Origin: VRUE01 sp963703895 | GTDB lineage: Bacteria; Actinomycetota; Thermoleophilia; Solirubrobacterales; 70-9 | Assembly: GCA_963703895.1 (NCBI GenBank) | Contig: CAVPFX010000002.1 | Coordinates: 1,364,001 to 1,428,000 of the forward strand | Length of the DNA: 64,000 bases | Direction of reading: 5' to 3' | Shown here: piece after piece, positions 16,017-26,953 of the stretch | Layout of the letters: the number at the start of each line of letters is the position of its first letter | Position numbering within the stretch: position 1 is the first letter of the stretch | Made by a program: the position numbers and the translations under genes | The notes under the pieces: generated by a model | Databases searched by the model: none | What the model was told of the DNA's origin: nothing | What the model saw: the letters and a program-made list of their open reading frames with translations, nothing else

Positions 16017-16771
16017 TGGGATCGGCGACCCGCGACTGGGACGCCGGCAGTTACCACCGTGTCTCGCTTCCCCACGAAGAGTGGGCGCGCTCGGTGCTTG
16101 ACCGGCTGCCACTGCAGGGCGATGAGACGGTGCTGGACGCCGGCTGTGGCAGCGGCCGCGTCACCGGGCTGCTGATCGAGCGGCTGCCCCGTGGCCGCGT
16201 CGTTGCTGTCGATGGCTCGGCATCGATGGTCGAGAAGGTGCGCGAGGTGCTGCGCCCGGGCGACGAGGCGCTGGTCTCGGACCTGACAAGCCTGGAGCTG
16301 AGCGAGCAGGTCGATGCCGTCTTCTCCAGCGCTGTCTTCCACTGGATCCTCGACCACGACCTGCTCTTCCGTCGGCTCGCCGCGGTGACGCGTCCCGGTG
16401 CTCCCATCGCCGCTCAGTGCGGAGGTGCGGGCAACATCGAACGCCTGCGCAGGATTTGCGACGAGGTTGCCGCTCGCGAGCCGTTCGCACCGTACTTCGA
16501 GGGCTTCGACGAACCGTGGAACTACGCGGGCGCGGAGGAGACGGAAGCGCGGCTCGAGGCGGCTGGCTTTGACCGGGTTCGCTGCTGGCTGCAGCCGTGG
16601 ACGATCGAGCCGCCCGAGCCCGCCGAGTTCCTGCGCACAGTCTGCCTCGGCCCTCACATCGACCGGCTGCCGGAGAGCCTGCGCGCGCGGTTCGTCGAGG
16701 AGGTTCTCGAGGCTGAGCCGGCGCCGTTGCAGCTCGAGTACGTGCGCCTCAACATCGAGGCCAACGCTTAG
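16016..16771 (+). CDS. SAM-dependent methyltransferase, trans-aconitate methyltransferase (Tam)-like
   Basis: 251-residue class I methyltransferase. Motif I VLDAGCGSGRVTGLL (about 39-53), an acidic residue after beta-2 (VVAVDGSASM), and the Tam-like FSSAVFHWILDHDLLFRRL (in pieces, near 103-121) resemble E. coli Tam and yeast Tmt1. The gene lies between leuD and leuB, with a start that overlaps the leuD stop. Yeast Tmt1 methylates both trans-aconitate and 3-isopropylmalate, so an isopropylmalate-related substrate is plausible. The start agrees with the typical RDWDAGSYHRV N-terminus. Confidence 0.8.
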   Translation: MGSATRDWDAGSYHRVSLPHEEWARSVLDRLPLQGDETVLDAGCGSGRVTGLLIERLPRGRVVAVDGSASMVEKVREVLRPGDEALVSDLTSLELSEQVDAVFSSAVFHWILDHDLLFRRLAAVTRPGAPIAAQCGGAGNIERLRRICDEVAAREPFAPYFEGFDEPWNYAGAEETEARLEAAGFDRVRCWLQPWTIEPPEPAEFLRTVCLGPHIDRLPESLRARFVEEVLEAEPAPLQLEYVRLNIEANA

Positions 16772-16783
16772 AGTGCCCGCCTC

Positions 16784-17857
16784 ATGAGTGCCGCCCCCCG
16801 CATAGTCCTGCTGCCCGGTGACGGGATTGGCCCTGAGATCGTTGGCGCCAGCCGTCGCCTGCTGGAGGCACTGGGCGCGTTCGAGTTCAGCGAGGCGCTG
16901 ATGGGCGGCTGCTCGATCGACGCCCACGGCGTCGCCCTCACCGACGAGGTGCTGGGTGCCTGTCGCGCTGCCGACGCGGTCCTCCTCGGCGCCGTCGGCG
17001 GCCCCAAGTGGGACACGACCAACCCCGATGCGCCCCGCCCGGAGCAGGGCCTGCTCGGGCTGCGCAAGGGCATGGGGCTTTACGCCAACTTGCGCCCGGT
17101 GCGCCCGAGCCCGGCCCTGGTCTCGGCCAGCCCGCTGCGCGAGGACCGTATCGCCGGCACCGACCTGCTCGTCGTCCGCGAGCTCACCGGCGGCATCTAC
17201 TTCGGCGACAGCGGCCGCGATGGCGACTCCGCCCACGACACCTGCGAGTACTCGGCAAGCGAAATCGAGCGGATCGCCCGGGTCGGCTTCGAGGCCGCCC
17301 AGCGCCGCGCGGCCGACTCGGACCGCAAACCCCGCGTCACCTCGGTCGACAAGGCCAACGTGCTCGAGACCTCGCGCCTCTGGCGCGAGGTGGTCGGCCG
17401 CGTCGCGCCGGACTATCCCGACGTCACGCTCGACCACCTGCTGGTCGACAACGCGGCGATGCAGCTCGTCTCGCGCCCGGCCGACTTCGACGTGATCGTC
17501 ACCGAGAACCTCTTTGGCGACATCCTCAGCGACGAGTCGGCGATGCTCACCGGCTCGCTGGGCATGCTGCCCTCGGCGAGCCTCGGCGCCGACGGCGAGC
17601 CTGGGCTCTTCGAGCCGGTCCACGGCTCGGCCCCCGACATCGCTGGACAGGGCATTGCCAACCCGCTGGCAACCTTCCTCTCGGCGGCGATGATGCTGCG
17701 CCACAGCCTCGAACGGGCCGACGATGCGGCCCGGATCGAGTCGGCGGTCGATGCGGTGCTCGACCGCGGCCTCCGCACCCCGGACCTGGCAAGCGAGGGG
17801 GAGACCGCGGTCGGCACCGACGAGGTGACCGAGGCCGTGCTAGCCGAGCTCTCTTAG
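16784..17857 (+). CDS. leuB: 3-isopropylmalate dehydrogenase LeuB
   Basis: NAD-dependent oxidative decarboxylase giving the leucine keto acid. 357 residues of the isocitrate/isopropylmalate dehydrogenase family: LPGDGIGPEIV at the N-terminus, GAVGGPKWD near 66-74, GLRKGMGLYANLRPVR near 88-103, the metal-binding Asp residues in VDNAAMQL and GDILSDESAML, and the NAD-site GSAPDIAGQG. ATG 16784 follows the methyltransferase by 12 nt, closing the leuC-leuD-methyltransferase-leuB run. The stop is followed at once by the P2 palindrome. Confidence 0.97.
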   Translation: MSAAPRIVLLPGDGIGPEIVGASRRLLEALGAFEFSEALMGGCSIDAHGVALTDEVLGACRAADAVLLGAVGGPKWDTTNPDAPRPEQGLLGLRKGMGLYANLRPVRPSPALVSASPLREDRIAGTDLLVVRELTGGIYFGDSGRDGDSAHDTCEYSASEIERIARVGFEAAQRRAADSDRKPRVTSVDKANVLETSRLWREVVGRVAPDYPDVTLDHLLVDNAAMQLVSRPADFDVIVTENLFGDILSDESAMLTGSLGMLPSASLGADGEPGLFEPVHGSAPDIAGQGIANPLATFLSAAMMLRHSLERADDAARIESAVDAVLDRGLRTPDLASEGETAVGTDEVTEAVLAELS

Positions 17858-17858
17858 C

Positions 17859-17905
17859 TTCCGGTGCGCCTTATGTGGCGTATGCCCATATAAGGCGCAC
17901 CGGAA
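17859..17905. repeat. palindromic repeat P2 (TTCCGGTGCGC family)
   Basis: A 16-bp perfect stem, TTCCGGTGCGCCTTAT (17859-17874) with its complement at 17890-17905, has a 15-nt interior that can pair further. It occupies the 55-nt gap between leuB and the convergent exported-protein gene. The right arm is followed by CGG, as in the other two copies. Confidence 0.8.
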
Positions 17906-17912
17906 CGGTGGT

Positions 17913-18746
17913 CTAGGGCGCTGTTACCGCCCACAGGCCGCTGACTTCGTTGCCGGCGGCCGCCGACCCGAAGAAGGCGGCGAGGCCAAACCCGAGGCGG
18001 TTGAAGGTGTCCATGGTGAGGTTGTCCAGGTTGGACGATTCGACGATCGGATAGATGCAGAGCTGACCGGACGCCGCTTGCGGGGTTTCTTCACCGCTGC
18101 CGAGTCCCGGGCAGGCCGCTGTGGTTTGGCCCACTTTGAGGATGTTGGCGACTGGTGCTTTCGACAACGGGAACTGGAAGCTGTTCGCCCCTCCTCGAAC
18201 CTCCGCGCTTATAGCGCCCATGTCGAAGACGCCACGCAGCGTCTGACCACTCTTGAGGTTACCCAGCAGCGGACCGATTTCGTCGCTCAACTTCGCCGTC
18301 GTCACCGAGCCTTTGCCCAGCTTGGCGCTGGTCACGGCTTCGTTGTCGAGCTTGGCGGTCGCGACCGCTTCTTTGCCGAGCTTCGGGGTCGTCACCGCTT
18401 CGTTGTTGAGCTTGTTGGTGGTGACGACGCTGTTCTTGATCGTTTCCGCGATCACCGAGCCTTTGGCCAGCTTGGCGGTGGTCACGGCGCCGTTGCCGAT
18501 GTTGCCGGGCCCGACCGAGTTTGCCGCCAGCTTGCCGTTGATCACCGACTGCGGCGCCAGCTTGGCGCTGGTCACGGCCTGCTTGCGGATCTTGGCTGCG
18601 GTGACCGCGCCGCGCTTGATCTGCTTGGGGCCGACGCTGTTCTTGGGCAGTCCGGCGGCGACGGCGACGCCGCCGAGGGCGATGAAGAGCGCCATCGTGG
18701 CGATCACGTTCGAATAGCTGAGTCTCTGGCGAACTGCGGTAAGCAT
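17913..18746 (-). CDS. exported protein with tandem AVTxxKL repeats
   Basis: 277 residues. After a short basic start, a hydrophobic segment (about 12-36, NVIATMALFIALGGVAVAAG) acts as signal or anchor. Residues about 38-165 are tandem units of roughly 10 residues, alternating 'GAVTTAKLAKG', 'NSVVTTNKLNN' and similar, each with a hydrophobic-Thr-x-x-Lys-Leu core. Such repeats resemble the beta-helical shafts of trimeric fibre and tail proteins. The remainder is a globular domain of unknown type with two Cys. ATG 18746 has the Shine-Dalgarno AAGGAG. The specific role is unknown. Confidence 0.75.
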   Translation of the reverse strand: MLTAVRQRLSYSNVIATMALFIALGGVAVAAGLPKNSVGPKQIKRGAVTAAKIRKQAVTSAKLAPQSVINGKLAANSVGPGNIGNGAVTTAKLAKGSVIAETIKNSVVTTNKLNNEAVTTPKLGKEAVATAKLDNEAVTSAKLGKGSVTTAKLSDEIGPLLGNLKSGQTLRGVFDMGAISAEVRGGANSFQFPLSKAPVANILKVGQTTAACPGLGSGEETPQAASGQLCIYPIVESSNLDNLTMDTFNRLGFGLAAFFGSAAAGNEVSGLWAVTAP

Positions 18747-18830
18747 GGTGGGGTCTCCTTTGCGGTTGACGCGGTTCTCTTCTTGGCTTGGCTCGAATGA
18801 CCTTGCGCTATCGGGCATACTTCCCCGAAC

Positions 18831-19781
18831 ATGGATACGGCCGAGTTGATTTGGCATAACGGCGAGTTCGTGCCCTGGGAGGACGCCAAAGTGCACGTCC
18901 TCACGCACGCGCTGCACTATGGGACCGGCGTCTTCGAGGGCGTGCGTTGCTATGAGACCGAGCGCGGTCCGGCCGTCTTCAGGCACGCCGATCACCTCGA
19001 TCGCCTCGCCAAGTCGGCCGAGCTCTACTACCTGCCTATGCCTTACTCGGCCGAGGAGATCGGCGAGGCGACGCGCGAGCTGATCCGCCGCAACGGCCTC
19101 AGCTCCTGCTACATCCGCCCGCTTGCCTTCCGCGGCTACGGCAGCCTCGGGCTCTACGCGACCGACGCTCCGGTCGATCTGATCATCGCCGCCTTCCCCT
19201 GGGGCGCCTACCTCGGCGAGGAGGGCCAGAAGCACGGCATCCGCGCCAAGGTCTCGAGCTGGCGCCGGATCGGTCCCGGCGGGCTGATCCCGCACGCCAA
19301 GGCCTCCGGCCAGTACCTCAACTCGATCCTCGCCAAGACCGAGTCGACCAACGCTGGCTACGAAGAGGCGATCCTGCTCGACGAGCGCGGCTTCGTCTGC
19401 GAGGGCTCCGGCGAGAACATCTTCCTCGTCCGCGACGGCCAGATCGTCACCCCTCCGCACGTCGCCTCGATCCTCGACGGGATCAATCGCAAGTCGGTGA
19501 TCCAAATCGCCCGCGATCTCGGCTACACCGTGGTCGAGCGCGACATCGCCCGCGCCGAGCTCTACTTGGCCGAGGAGATCTTCCTCACCGGCACCGCCGC
19601 CGAGCTGGTGCCGGTACGCGAGATCGACGACCATCCGATCGGCGAGCCGGGCGAGATAACCCGCCACGTGCAGGCGAAGTTCGTCGACGCCCTCTATGGC
19701 CGCGCTGAGGAGTACCTCGAGTGGCTCGATTTCGTCGAGGTCTCGACTGGGGCGGACGAGCCGAGTAAGGTCAGTTCCTGA
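18831..19781 (+). CDS. ilvE: branched-chain amino acid aminotransferase IlvE
   Basis: Fold-type IV PLP enzyme performing the last step of valine, leucine and isoleucine synthesis. 316 residues. The PLP Lys is K157 in IPHAKASGQYLNS; the phosphate-binding EGSGENIFLV and FLTGTAAELVPV follow family spacing, and the N-terminal HYGTGVFEGVRCY is typical of BCATs rather than D-amino acid or lyase relatives. ATG 18831. It is divergent from the exported repeat protein across an 84-nt gap and is followed by cimA. Confidence 0.94.
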   Translation: MDTAELIWHNGEFVPWEDAKVHVLTHALHYGTGVFEGVRCYETERGPAVFRHADHLDRLAKSAELYYLPMPYSAEEIGEATRELIRRNGLSSCYIRPLAFRGYGSLGLYATDAPVDLIIAAFPWGAYLGEEGQKHGIRAKVSSWRRIGPGGLIPHAKASGQYLNSILAKTESTNAGYEEAILLDERGFVCEGSGENIFLVRDGQIVTPPHVASILDGINRKSVIQIARDLGYTVVERDIARAELYLAEEIFLTGTAAELVPVREIDDHPIGEPGEITRHVQAKFVDALYGRAEEYLEWLDFVEVSTGADEPSKVSS

Positions 19782-19904
19782 TGCACCTGCGTTTCGACTC
19801 GATCGGGCGAATTACCGCAGCCGCCTAGCGGCTGGCGCGGCGCTGCCGTGCGCTCGGGTCTTTGAGAGGCCCACCCCCGATCTCCTCGAAGCGAAAGGCA
19901 TCAG

Positions 19905-21474
<1,570 letters not shown>

Positions 21475-21487
21475 GGTCAACCCGCGC

Positions 21488-22633
21488 ATGGGCGGACCCC
21501 AAGACACCGCGCCGATTCCCCTCGCCAGGCCGGAGATCGGTCCCCGCGAGGAGGAGCTCGTGCTCGAGGTGCTGCGCTCGGGCCGGCTTTCGTTGGGGCC
21601 GATAGGCGAGCGCTTCGAGCACGCCTTCGCCGAGTGGCTTGGGGTCGAGGACGCGGTCGCGGTCTCCAGCGGCACGAGCGGCCTGCACCTCGGCGTGCGG
21701 GCGCTCGGCTGGGGCGCCGGCGACGAGGTCCTGACCAGTCCCTTCAGCTTTGTCGCCTCCGCCAACTGCCTGCTCTACGAGGGCGCGAGGCCGGTCTTCT
21801 GCGATGTCGACCCGATGACGCTCAACCTCGATCCGGCCGCGGCAGCGGCTGCCGTCAGCGAGCGCACCGCCGGCATCCTGCCGATCCACATCTTCGGCTA
21901 CCCGGCGGCGATGGCGGAGCTCGGGTCGCTGGCCGCGAAGCACGGGCTCGGCCTGCTGGAGGATGCCTGCGAGGCGCTCGGCGCGGTCGACTCCGAGGGG
22001 GGCAAGGTCGGCGCCCGCGGCAACCTCGCCACCTTCGCCTTCTACGCCAACAAGCAGATGACCACGGGGGAGGGAGGCATGGTCGTGCCGGGCGACGCCA
22101 CGATCGCCGCGCGGCTGCGCAGCGAGCGCAACCAGGGCCGCGCCGCCGACATGGGCTGGCTCGACCACGGCGGGCTCGGTTTCAACTACCGCCTCTCCGA
22201 CGTCGCCGCGGCACTCGGCGTCGCCCAGGTCGAGAAGCTGACCGAGATGTTGTCCGCCCGCGAGCGGGTGGCGGCGATGTACGCCGAGCGGCTGGCGGGG
22301 GTCGAGGGCGTGGAGACCCCGATCGCCGCCCGCGACCCGGAGCGGCGCAGTTGGTTCGTCTACGTCGTCCGCCTCGGCGAGGAGGTCGATCGCGACGCGA
22401 CGATCGCCCGGCTGGCCGAGCGCGGCATCGCCAGCAAGGCCTACCTGCCCTGCATCCACCTCTTTCCCCACCTGCGCGAGCTGGGCTGGCGGGAGGGTCA
22501 GTTCCCCGTCGCCGAAGCGGCCTCGGCGCACTCGCTGGCCCTGCCCTTCTTCCCGTCCCTGAGCGAGGGCCAGGTGGACCGCGTCTGTCAGCAGCTCGCC
22601 GCGGCGCTCGGCCAGGGCGCGATCAAGGAATAA
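21488..22633 (+). CDS. DegT/DnrJ/EryC1/StrS-family aminotransferase
   Basis: 381-residue PLP-dependent sugar aminotransferase-type protein. VSSGTSGLHLGVRALG (59-74) binds PLP phosphate, EDACEALGA (158-166) contains the Asp pairing with the pyridine ring, and K189 in FYANKQMTTGEGG is the Schiff-base Lys. The C-terminal substrate loop RSERNQGR is present. Family members aminate nucleotide-linked keto sugars for glycans or antibiotics; no sugar-pathway gene is adjacent, so the substrate is unknown. ATG 21488 is 13 nt after cimA, and argH starts 10 nt downstream. Confidence 0.88.
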   Translation: MGGPQDTAPIPLARPEIGPREEELVLEVLRSGRLSLGPIGERFEHAFAEWLGVEDAVAVSSGTSGLHLGVRALGWGAGDEVLTSPFSFVASANCLLYEGARPVFCDVDPMTLNLDPAAAAAAVSERTAGILPIHIFGYPAAMAELGSLAAKHGLGLLEDACEALGAVDSEGGKVGARGNLATFAFYANKQMTTGEGGMVVPGDATIAARLRSERNQGRAADMGWLDHGGLGFNYRLSDVAAALGVAQVEKLTEMLSARERVAAMYAERLAGVEGVETPIAARDPERRSWFVYVVRLGEEVDRDATIARLAERGIASKAYLPCIHLFPHLRELGWREGQFPVAEAASAHSLALPFFPSLSEGQVDRVCQQLAAALGQGAIKE

Positions 22634-22643
22634 TCGCCGGCCC

Positions 22644-24035
22644 ATGGCCCGTTTCCGCAAGGACCCAGATCCGCGCTTCTGGCGCCTCAATCGCTCGCTG
22701 CCCTTCGACTGGCAGCTGGCGGCCTACGACCTCGACCAGTCGCGGGCGCACGCCCGTGGGCTGCAGCGGCTCGGCGTCCTCGACGCCGCTGAGCTGGCGG
22801 AGATGGAGGCGGGGCTCGACCGGGTGCAGGCCCGGATGGCCGAGCACGGTTTCGAGTTCGAGCAGGCGGACGAGGACATCCACATGGCGATCGAGCGCCT
22901 GCTCGGCGAGGAGATCGGCCCGCTCGCCGGCAAGCTCCACACCGGTCGTTCGCGCAACGACCAGGTCGCGACCGACGTCGCCCTGGTCGTCCAGGCGCAC
23001 TCGCTGCGGGCGATCGAGCTCTGCGGCGCGACGATGGAGCAGCTGCTCGCCCTCGCCGAGGCGCACAGGGACTGGGCAATGCCCGGCTACACCCATCTGC
23101 AGCGCGCCCAGCCGGTCTACCTCGGTCACCACCTGCTCGCCTACTTCTGGATGCTGGCGCGCGACGTGCTGCGCTTCCAGTTCGCCCTCGACAGCGCCTC
23201 GGTGATGCCACTCGGCTCCGGCGCCCTGGCGGGTGTCAACTGGGAGATCGACCGCGAGGCGGTCGCCGATGACCTCGGCTTCGAGCACGTCAGCCACAAC
23301 TCGATCGACGGCGCCTCCAACCGCGACTTCGTGCTCGACTACCTCGCCGCCGCCTCTGCCTGCTCGATGCACCTCTCGCGGCTGGGCTCGGAAATCGTCA
23401 TCTGGTCGAGCAGCGAGTTCGGCTTCTGCCAGCTCGACGAGTCGTTCTCTTCGGGCTCCTCGATCATGCCGCAGAAGGTCAACCCGGACTCGGCCGAGCT
23501 GCTGCGGGCGAAGAGCCCGCGGGTCGCCGCCTCCCACGCGACCCTGCTCGGGGTCATGCATGCGCTGCCACTGACCTACGGCAAGGACATGCAGGAGGAC
23601 AAGGAGCCGCTCTTCGACGCGATCGACACGGTCGAGGCCTGCCTCGATGCCGCCGCTGGGATGCTCGGCGGGATCTGCTTCGACCGCGCCCGCATGGAGG
23701 ACGCTTCGGGTGACGAGATGCTGGCGGCGACCGAGGTCGCTGACCTGCTGGTCCGCCGCGGCGTGCCCTTCCGCGAGGCTCACGGGATTGTCGGTGACCT
23801 CGTTCGCGACGCGGTCGAGCAGGGCAAGTCGCTCTCCGAGCTGAGCGAGGAGGAGCTGCGCCAGCGCTCCGAGCACCTCGATGGCGCCTATTACGAGGTG
23901 CTGAAGCGCGGCAGTTGGCTGGAGTCGAAGAAGATCGCCGGCGGCACCGGCTCGGTCCCGCTTGCCGCGCAGCTCGGTGAGGCCACCGAGACGCTCGCCG
24001 CGGTCAAGGCGCGGGTGCTCGAAGAGCGGCAGTGA
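22644..24035 (+). CDS. argH: argininosuccinate lyase ArgH
   Basis: Cleaves argininosuccinate to arginine and fumarate. 463 residues of the fumarase/aspartase superfamily: HTGRSRNDQVATD near 97-109, GYTHLQRAQPV near 149-159, and the signature GSSIMPQKVN near 270-279 with the catalytic Ser loop. No other arg gene is close, which is unusual for actinobacteria, where argH usually ends the argCJBDFRGH operon. The stop overlaps the next start as GTGA. Confidence 0.95.
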   Translation: MARFRKDPDPRFWRLNRSLPFDWQLAAYDLDQSRAHARGLQRLGVLDAAELAEMEAGLDRVQARMAEHGFEFEQADEDIHMAIERLLGEEIGPLAGKLHTGRSRNDQVATDVALVVQAHSLRAIELCGATMEQLLALAEAHRDWAMPGYTHLQRAQPVYLGHHLLAYFWMLARDVLRFQFALDSASVMPLGSGALAGVNWEIDREAVADDLGFEHVSHNSIDGASNRDFVLDYLAAASACSMHLSRLGSEIVIWSSSEFGFCQLDESFSSGSSIMPQKVNPDSAELLRAKSPRVAASHATLLGVMHALPLTYGKDMQEDKEPLFDAIDTVEACLDAAAGMLGGICFDRARMEDASGDEMLAATEVADLLVRRGVPFREAHGIVGDLVRDAVEQGKSLSELSEEELRQRSEHLDGAYYEVLKRGSWLESKKIAGGTGSVPLAAQLGEATETLAAVKARVLEERQ

Positions 24036-24643
24036 GTGCCGCGGGGGCGGGCTCCCCGAAGGCGACCGAGCAACGGCTCGGGGTCGACTTCTTCGATCGC
24101 TCCGTCCACCTGGTCGCCCGCGAGCTGATCGGCTGCCGACTCTTCTTCGCCGGCTGCGGCGGCACGATCGTCGAGACCGAGAGTTACGAGCGAGACGATC
24201 CCGCCTGCCATGCCTACGTCGGGCTGACCGACCGCACCGAGGTTCTCTTCGGCCCGCCCGGACGGGCCTACGTCTACCTCTCCTACGGCATCCACAGCCT
24301 GCTCAACTTCGTCGCCGAACCAGAGGGCGAGGCAGCGGCGGTCCTGATCCGCGCGCTCGAACCGACGGCCGAGGTCGCCGCGATGCGCGAGCGGCGCGGC
24401 GAGCGGCCGGACCGCGACCTCTGCTCGGGCCCCGGCAAGCTGACCGAGGCGTTGGGGATCGGTCTCGAGCAGAACGAGGCCGACCTGTCGCGGGACCCAT
24501 TTCTCCTGCTCCCTCCGGCCGAAGGGTGGCGGGGTGAGGTTCTCACGGGGCCCAGGATCGGGATCACCAAGGCCGTCGAGCGACCCTGGCGCTTCTGCGC
24601 CGCCGACAACCCCAACGTCTCGAGACCGGCTATCCGGCGGTGA
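24032..24643 (+). CDS. mpg: 3-methyladenine DNA glycosylase, AAG/MPG family
   Basis: Base-excision repair enzyme removing alkylated purines. 203 residues, normal for the family. Hallmarks: DFFDRSVHLVARELIGCRL near 19-37, VETESYERDDPACHAY near 47-62 with the catalytic Glu, LFGPPGRAYVYLSYGIH near 72-88, and CSGPGKLTEALGI near 130-142. GTG 24032 overlaps the argH stop. Its 3' end overlaps the convergent PBP gene by 14 nt. Confidence 0.93.
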   Translation: MSAAGAGSPKATEQRLGVDFFDRSVHLVARELIGCRLFFAGCGGTIVETESYERDDPACHAYVGLTDRTEVLFGPPGRAYVYLSYGIHSLLNFVAEPEGEAAAVLIRALEPTAEVAAMRERRGERPDRDLCSGPGKLTEALGIGLEQNEADLSRDPFLLLPPAEGWRGEVLTGPRIGITKAVERPWRFCAADNPNVSRPAIRR

Positions 24644-26886
24644 CGCCGCCGCCGCTGGAAGGCGCGGATTCGCTTGGGGCGGGTTCCGCCGGTTCGGCGG
24701 GTTCGGTCGCTTCCGGCGCCTCTTCGGGCACTGCCGGTTCGCTCGATTCGCTTTCTTCGGGCGCCACTTCGGGTTCGGTTTCGCCGGACGATTCGGGCGC
24801 GGTGTAAGAGGGCGGGGATGAGGACGAGCCGGAGTCGCCCTTGCTCGCCTTGTCTTCCTTCGCTTCCGCCGCGCGTTCGGACTTGATCTCTTCCCAGGCC
24901 GAGACCACGCTGGCCCAGATCAGCGCCGGGAAGGTGCCGCCCATCACCGGCCCGCCGTTGTAGAGCGTGCTCATCGAGGTCACGGTGTCGGCGTAGCCGA
25001 CCCAGACGCAGGCGGTGACTTCCTCGGTCGCCCCGCAGAACCAGGCGTCGCCGTTGTTCTCGGTCGTCCCCGTCTTGCCCCACTGCCCCGAGGCGCCGAT
25101 GTTGGCGTTCGTGCCGGTGCCGCTGCTGACCACGGTTTCGAGGATGCTCTTGGCTTCGGTAGCCACGCCTTCGGGGATCACCTGTTTGTGGGTCGAGTCG
25201 TTGTCGCCGTCCTTGATCGTGTGGCCGTCCTGGTCGGTGACCTGGGTGTAGGCGACCGGGCTGTCGCCGGGCCGGGCGGCCAGGGTGCCGCTGACGCGGT
25301 CGCCGTCGTTGGCGAGCGTCGTGTAGGCGTAGGTCCAGCCCAGCGGCGTGACGCCGGGGTCGATCCCGCCGAGGACCATCGCCGGGTTGGTCGAGATCGG
25401 GTCGGCGTAGCCCATCTTGTGGATCGTGCCCGCGATCGACCGGGTCCTGTCCTCGACCGTCTTGCCCTTCAACCCTTCGAGCGCGAGCTGCGCGTAGACC
25501 GAGTTGTCGGAGTTGGTCGTCGCCGAGACGATGTCGCTGACCCCGGCGTAGGCCCCCTCGTCGTTGGTGACGACGAACGTTTCCTGGCCGTTCTTGCCGT
25601 AGCTGAATTCCTGTTCTGCCGATTCATAGGTCGTGTAGGGAGAGATTCCCTCTTCGAGCGCGGTGAGCAAGATGAAGGGCTTGATCGAGGAGCCCGGCTG
25701 ACGGTGGCCTTGGGTGGCGAGGTTGAAGGGCTTGGTGGCGAAGTTGGGACCGCCGACCATCGCCTTGACGCCGGCGTTCTTGTTGTCGATCACCACCACC
25801 GAGGCGGTTGCCGGCGAGTAGCCGAGGTAGGAGTTGACCGCTTCTTCGGCGGCGCCCTGGAGGCGCAGGTCGAGGGTTGACTTGACTTTCAGGCCGCCGA
25901 AGAACGCCTTGGCGGCGCCGTAGCGTTCGACCAGCTGCTGGCGCAGCCAGGCGGTGAAGTAAGGGGCCCTGGAATCAAGCGTGGGGGGTTCGATGTCGTC
26001 CGGGGCCGGCAGTGCCTGCTGACTGCCTTCCTCGAACTGCTCGTGGGTGATGTAGTCCTGTTCGTACATCTTTTCGAGCACGAGGTTGCGTCGCGAGAGC
26101 GAGTTTTCGGGGTAGACCTTGGGGTCGTAGGCCGAGGGCGAGGCGATCACCCCGGCCAGGGTCGCCGCCTCCCACGGCTCCAGCACGGAGGCGCAGGGCT
26201 CGTTCGGTGTGCCGCAGCCGGGGTGGGCCTTGCCGAAGTAAGTGCGCGCCGCGGCCTCGATCCCGTAGGCGCCCTCGCCGAAGTAGATCGTGTTGAGGTA
26301 CTCGGTGAGGATTTTGTCCTTGCTCCAGTGGCGCTCGAGCCGGTAGGCCAGCGCCGCCTCGCGGAACTTGACGAAGAGGGTGCGGCTGTCCTGCGCTTCG
26401 AGGGCGTTCTTGACGAACTGCTCGGTGATCGTCGAGGCGCCTTGGGCGGCGCTCTGGCTGAGCACGTCCTTGATCAGGGCGCGGGCGATGCCCTGAAAGT
26501 CGACGCCGTTGTGCTCGTAGAAGCGAGCGTCCTCGATTGAGACCACGGCGTTCTTCATGTTCGGCGAGATCTGCCCCGAGGTGAGCAGGATCTTGTTCTG
26601 GTCGCTGGTCAGCGTGCCGATCGGTTCGCCGGAGGCATCGAAGATCTCACTGTTCTTCGATGCCTTGTACTGGGCGAAGTTGTAGATCGCCGGCAGGTCC
26701 GCGCGAGACCGCGGCCATCATCCCGAAGACCATCGAGACCAGGGCCAGCACCGCGAGGCCAAGCAGGACGAAAAGGATGCGCAGCTTCTTCAAGCGCGGC
26801 TTGCGCTTGCTCTCAGGGGGGGCCGGCGGCGCTGGCGGCGGAACCGCGCCACCCCGCCGGCGGGGCTTTAGTCCTAGGGCCGCCAT
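24630..26886 (-). pseudogene. class A penicillin-binding protein, frameshifted near its N-terminus
   Basis: Bifunctional peptidoglycan synthase. From ATG 26886: a Pro-rich cytoplasmic tail, a basic patch and a transmembrane helix (about 35-60), then one extra base near 26700 moves the frame. Dropping it restores AVSRDLPAIYNFAQYK and joins the GT51 transglycosylase domain (EDARFYEHNG; GASTITEQFVKN, with Glu replacing the usual second Gln). The transpeptidase domain has SSIK, SDN and KTGTT motifs, followed by a Pro/Glu/Ser-rich tail of about 95 residues. Both parts look functional, so an assembly indel is likely. Confidence 0.85.
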
Positions 26887-26953
26887 CTAAAGGCTCGCGA
26901 CTCGGCAGACGGCTCGGCCCGCCGAGCGGAGGCGGCAGTCTAGCATTGGGGTC

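Noticed and set aside
17913..19667. A leftward frame of about 580 codons extending the exported repeat protein back through ilvE.
   Set aside because: The upstream two-thirds are antisense to the well-conserved ilvE, and an ATG with AAGGAG at 18746 begins the exported protein properly.
19781..19828. A 15-codon ORF (MHLRFDSIGRITAAA) between ilvE and cimA, overlapping a CAGCCGC-cta-GCGGCTG hairpin, considered as an isoleucine leader peptide.
   Set aside because: Only two Ile codons, no clear Shine-Dalgarno and no alternative pairing with the cimA ribosome-binding site, unlike the leuA leader.
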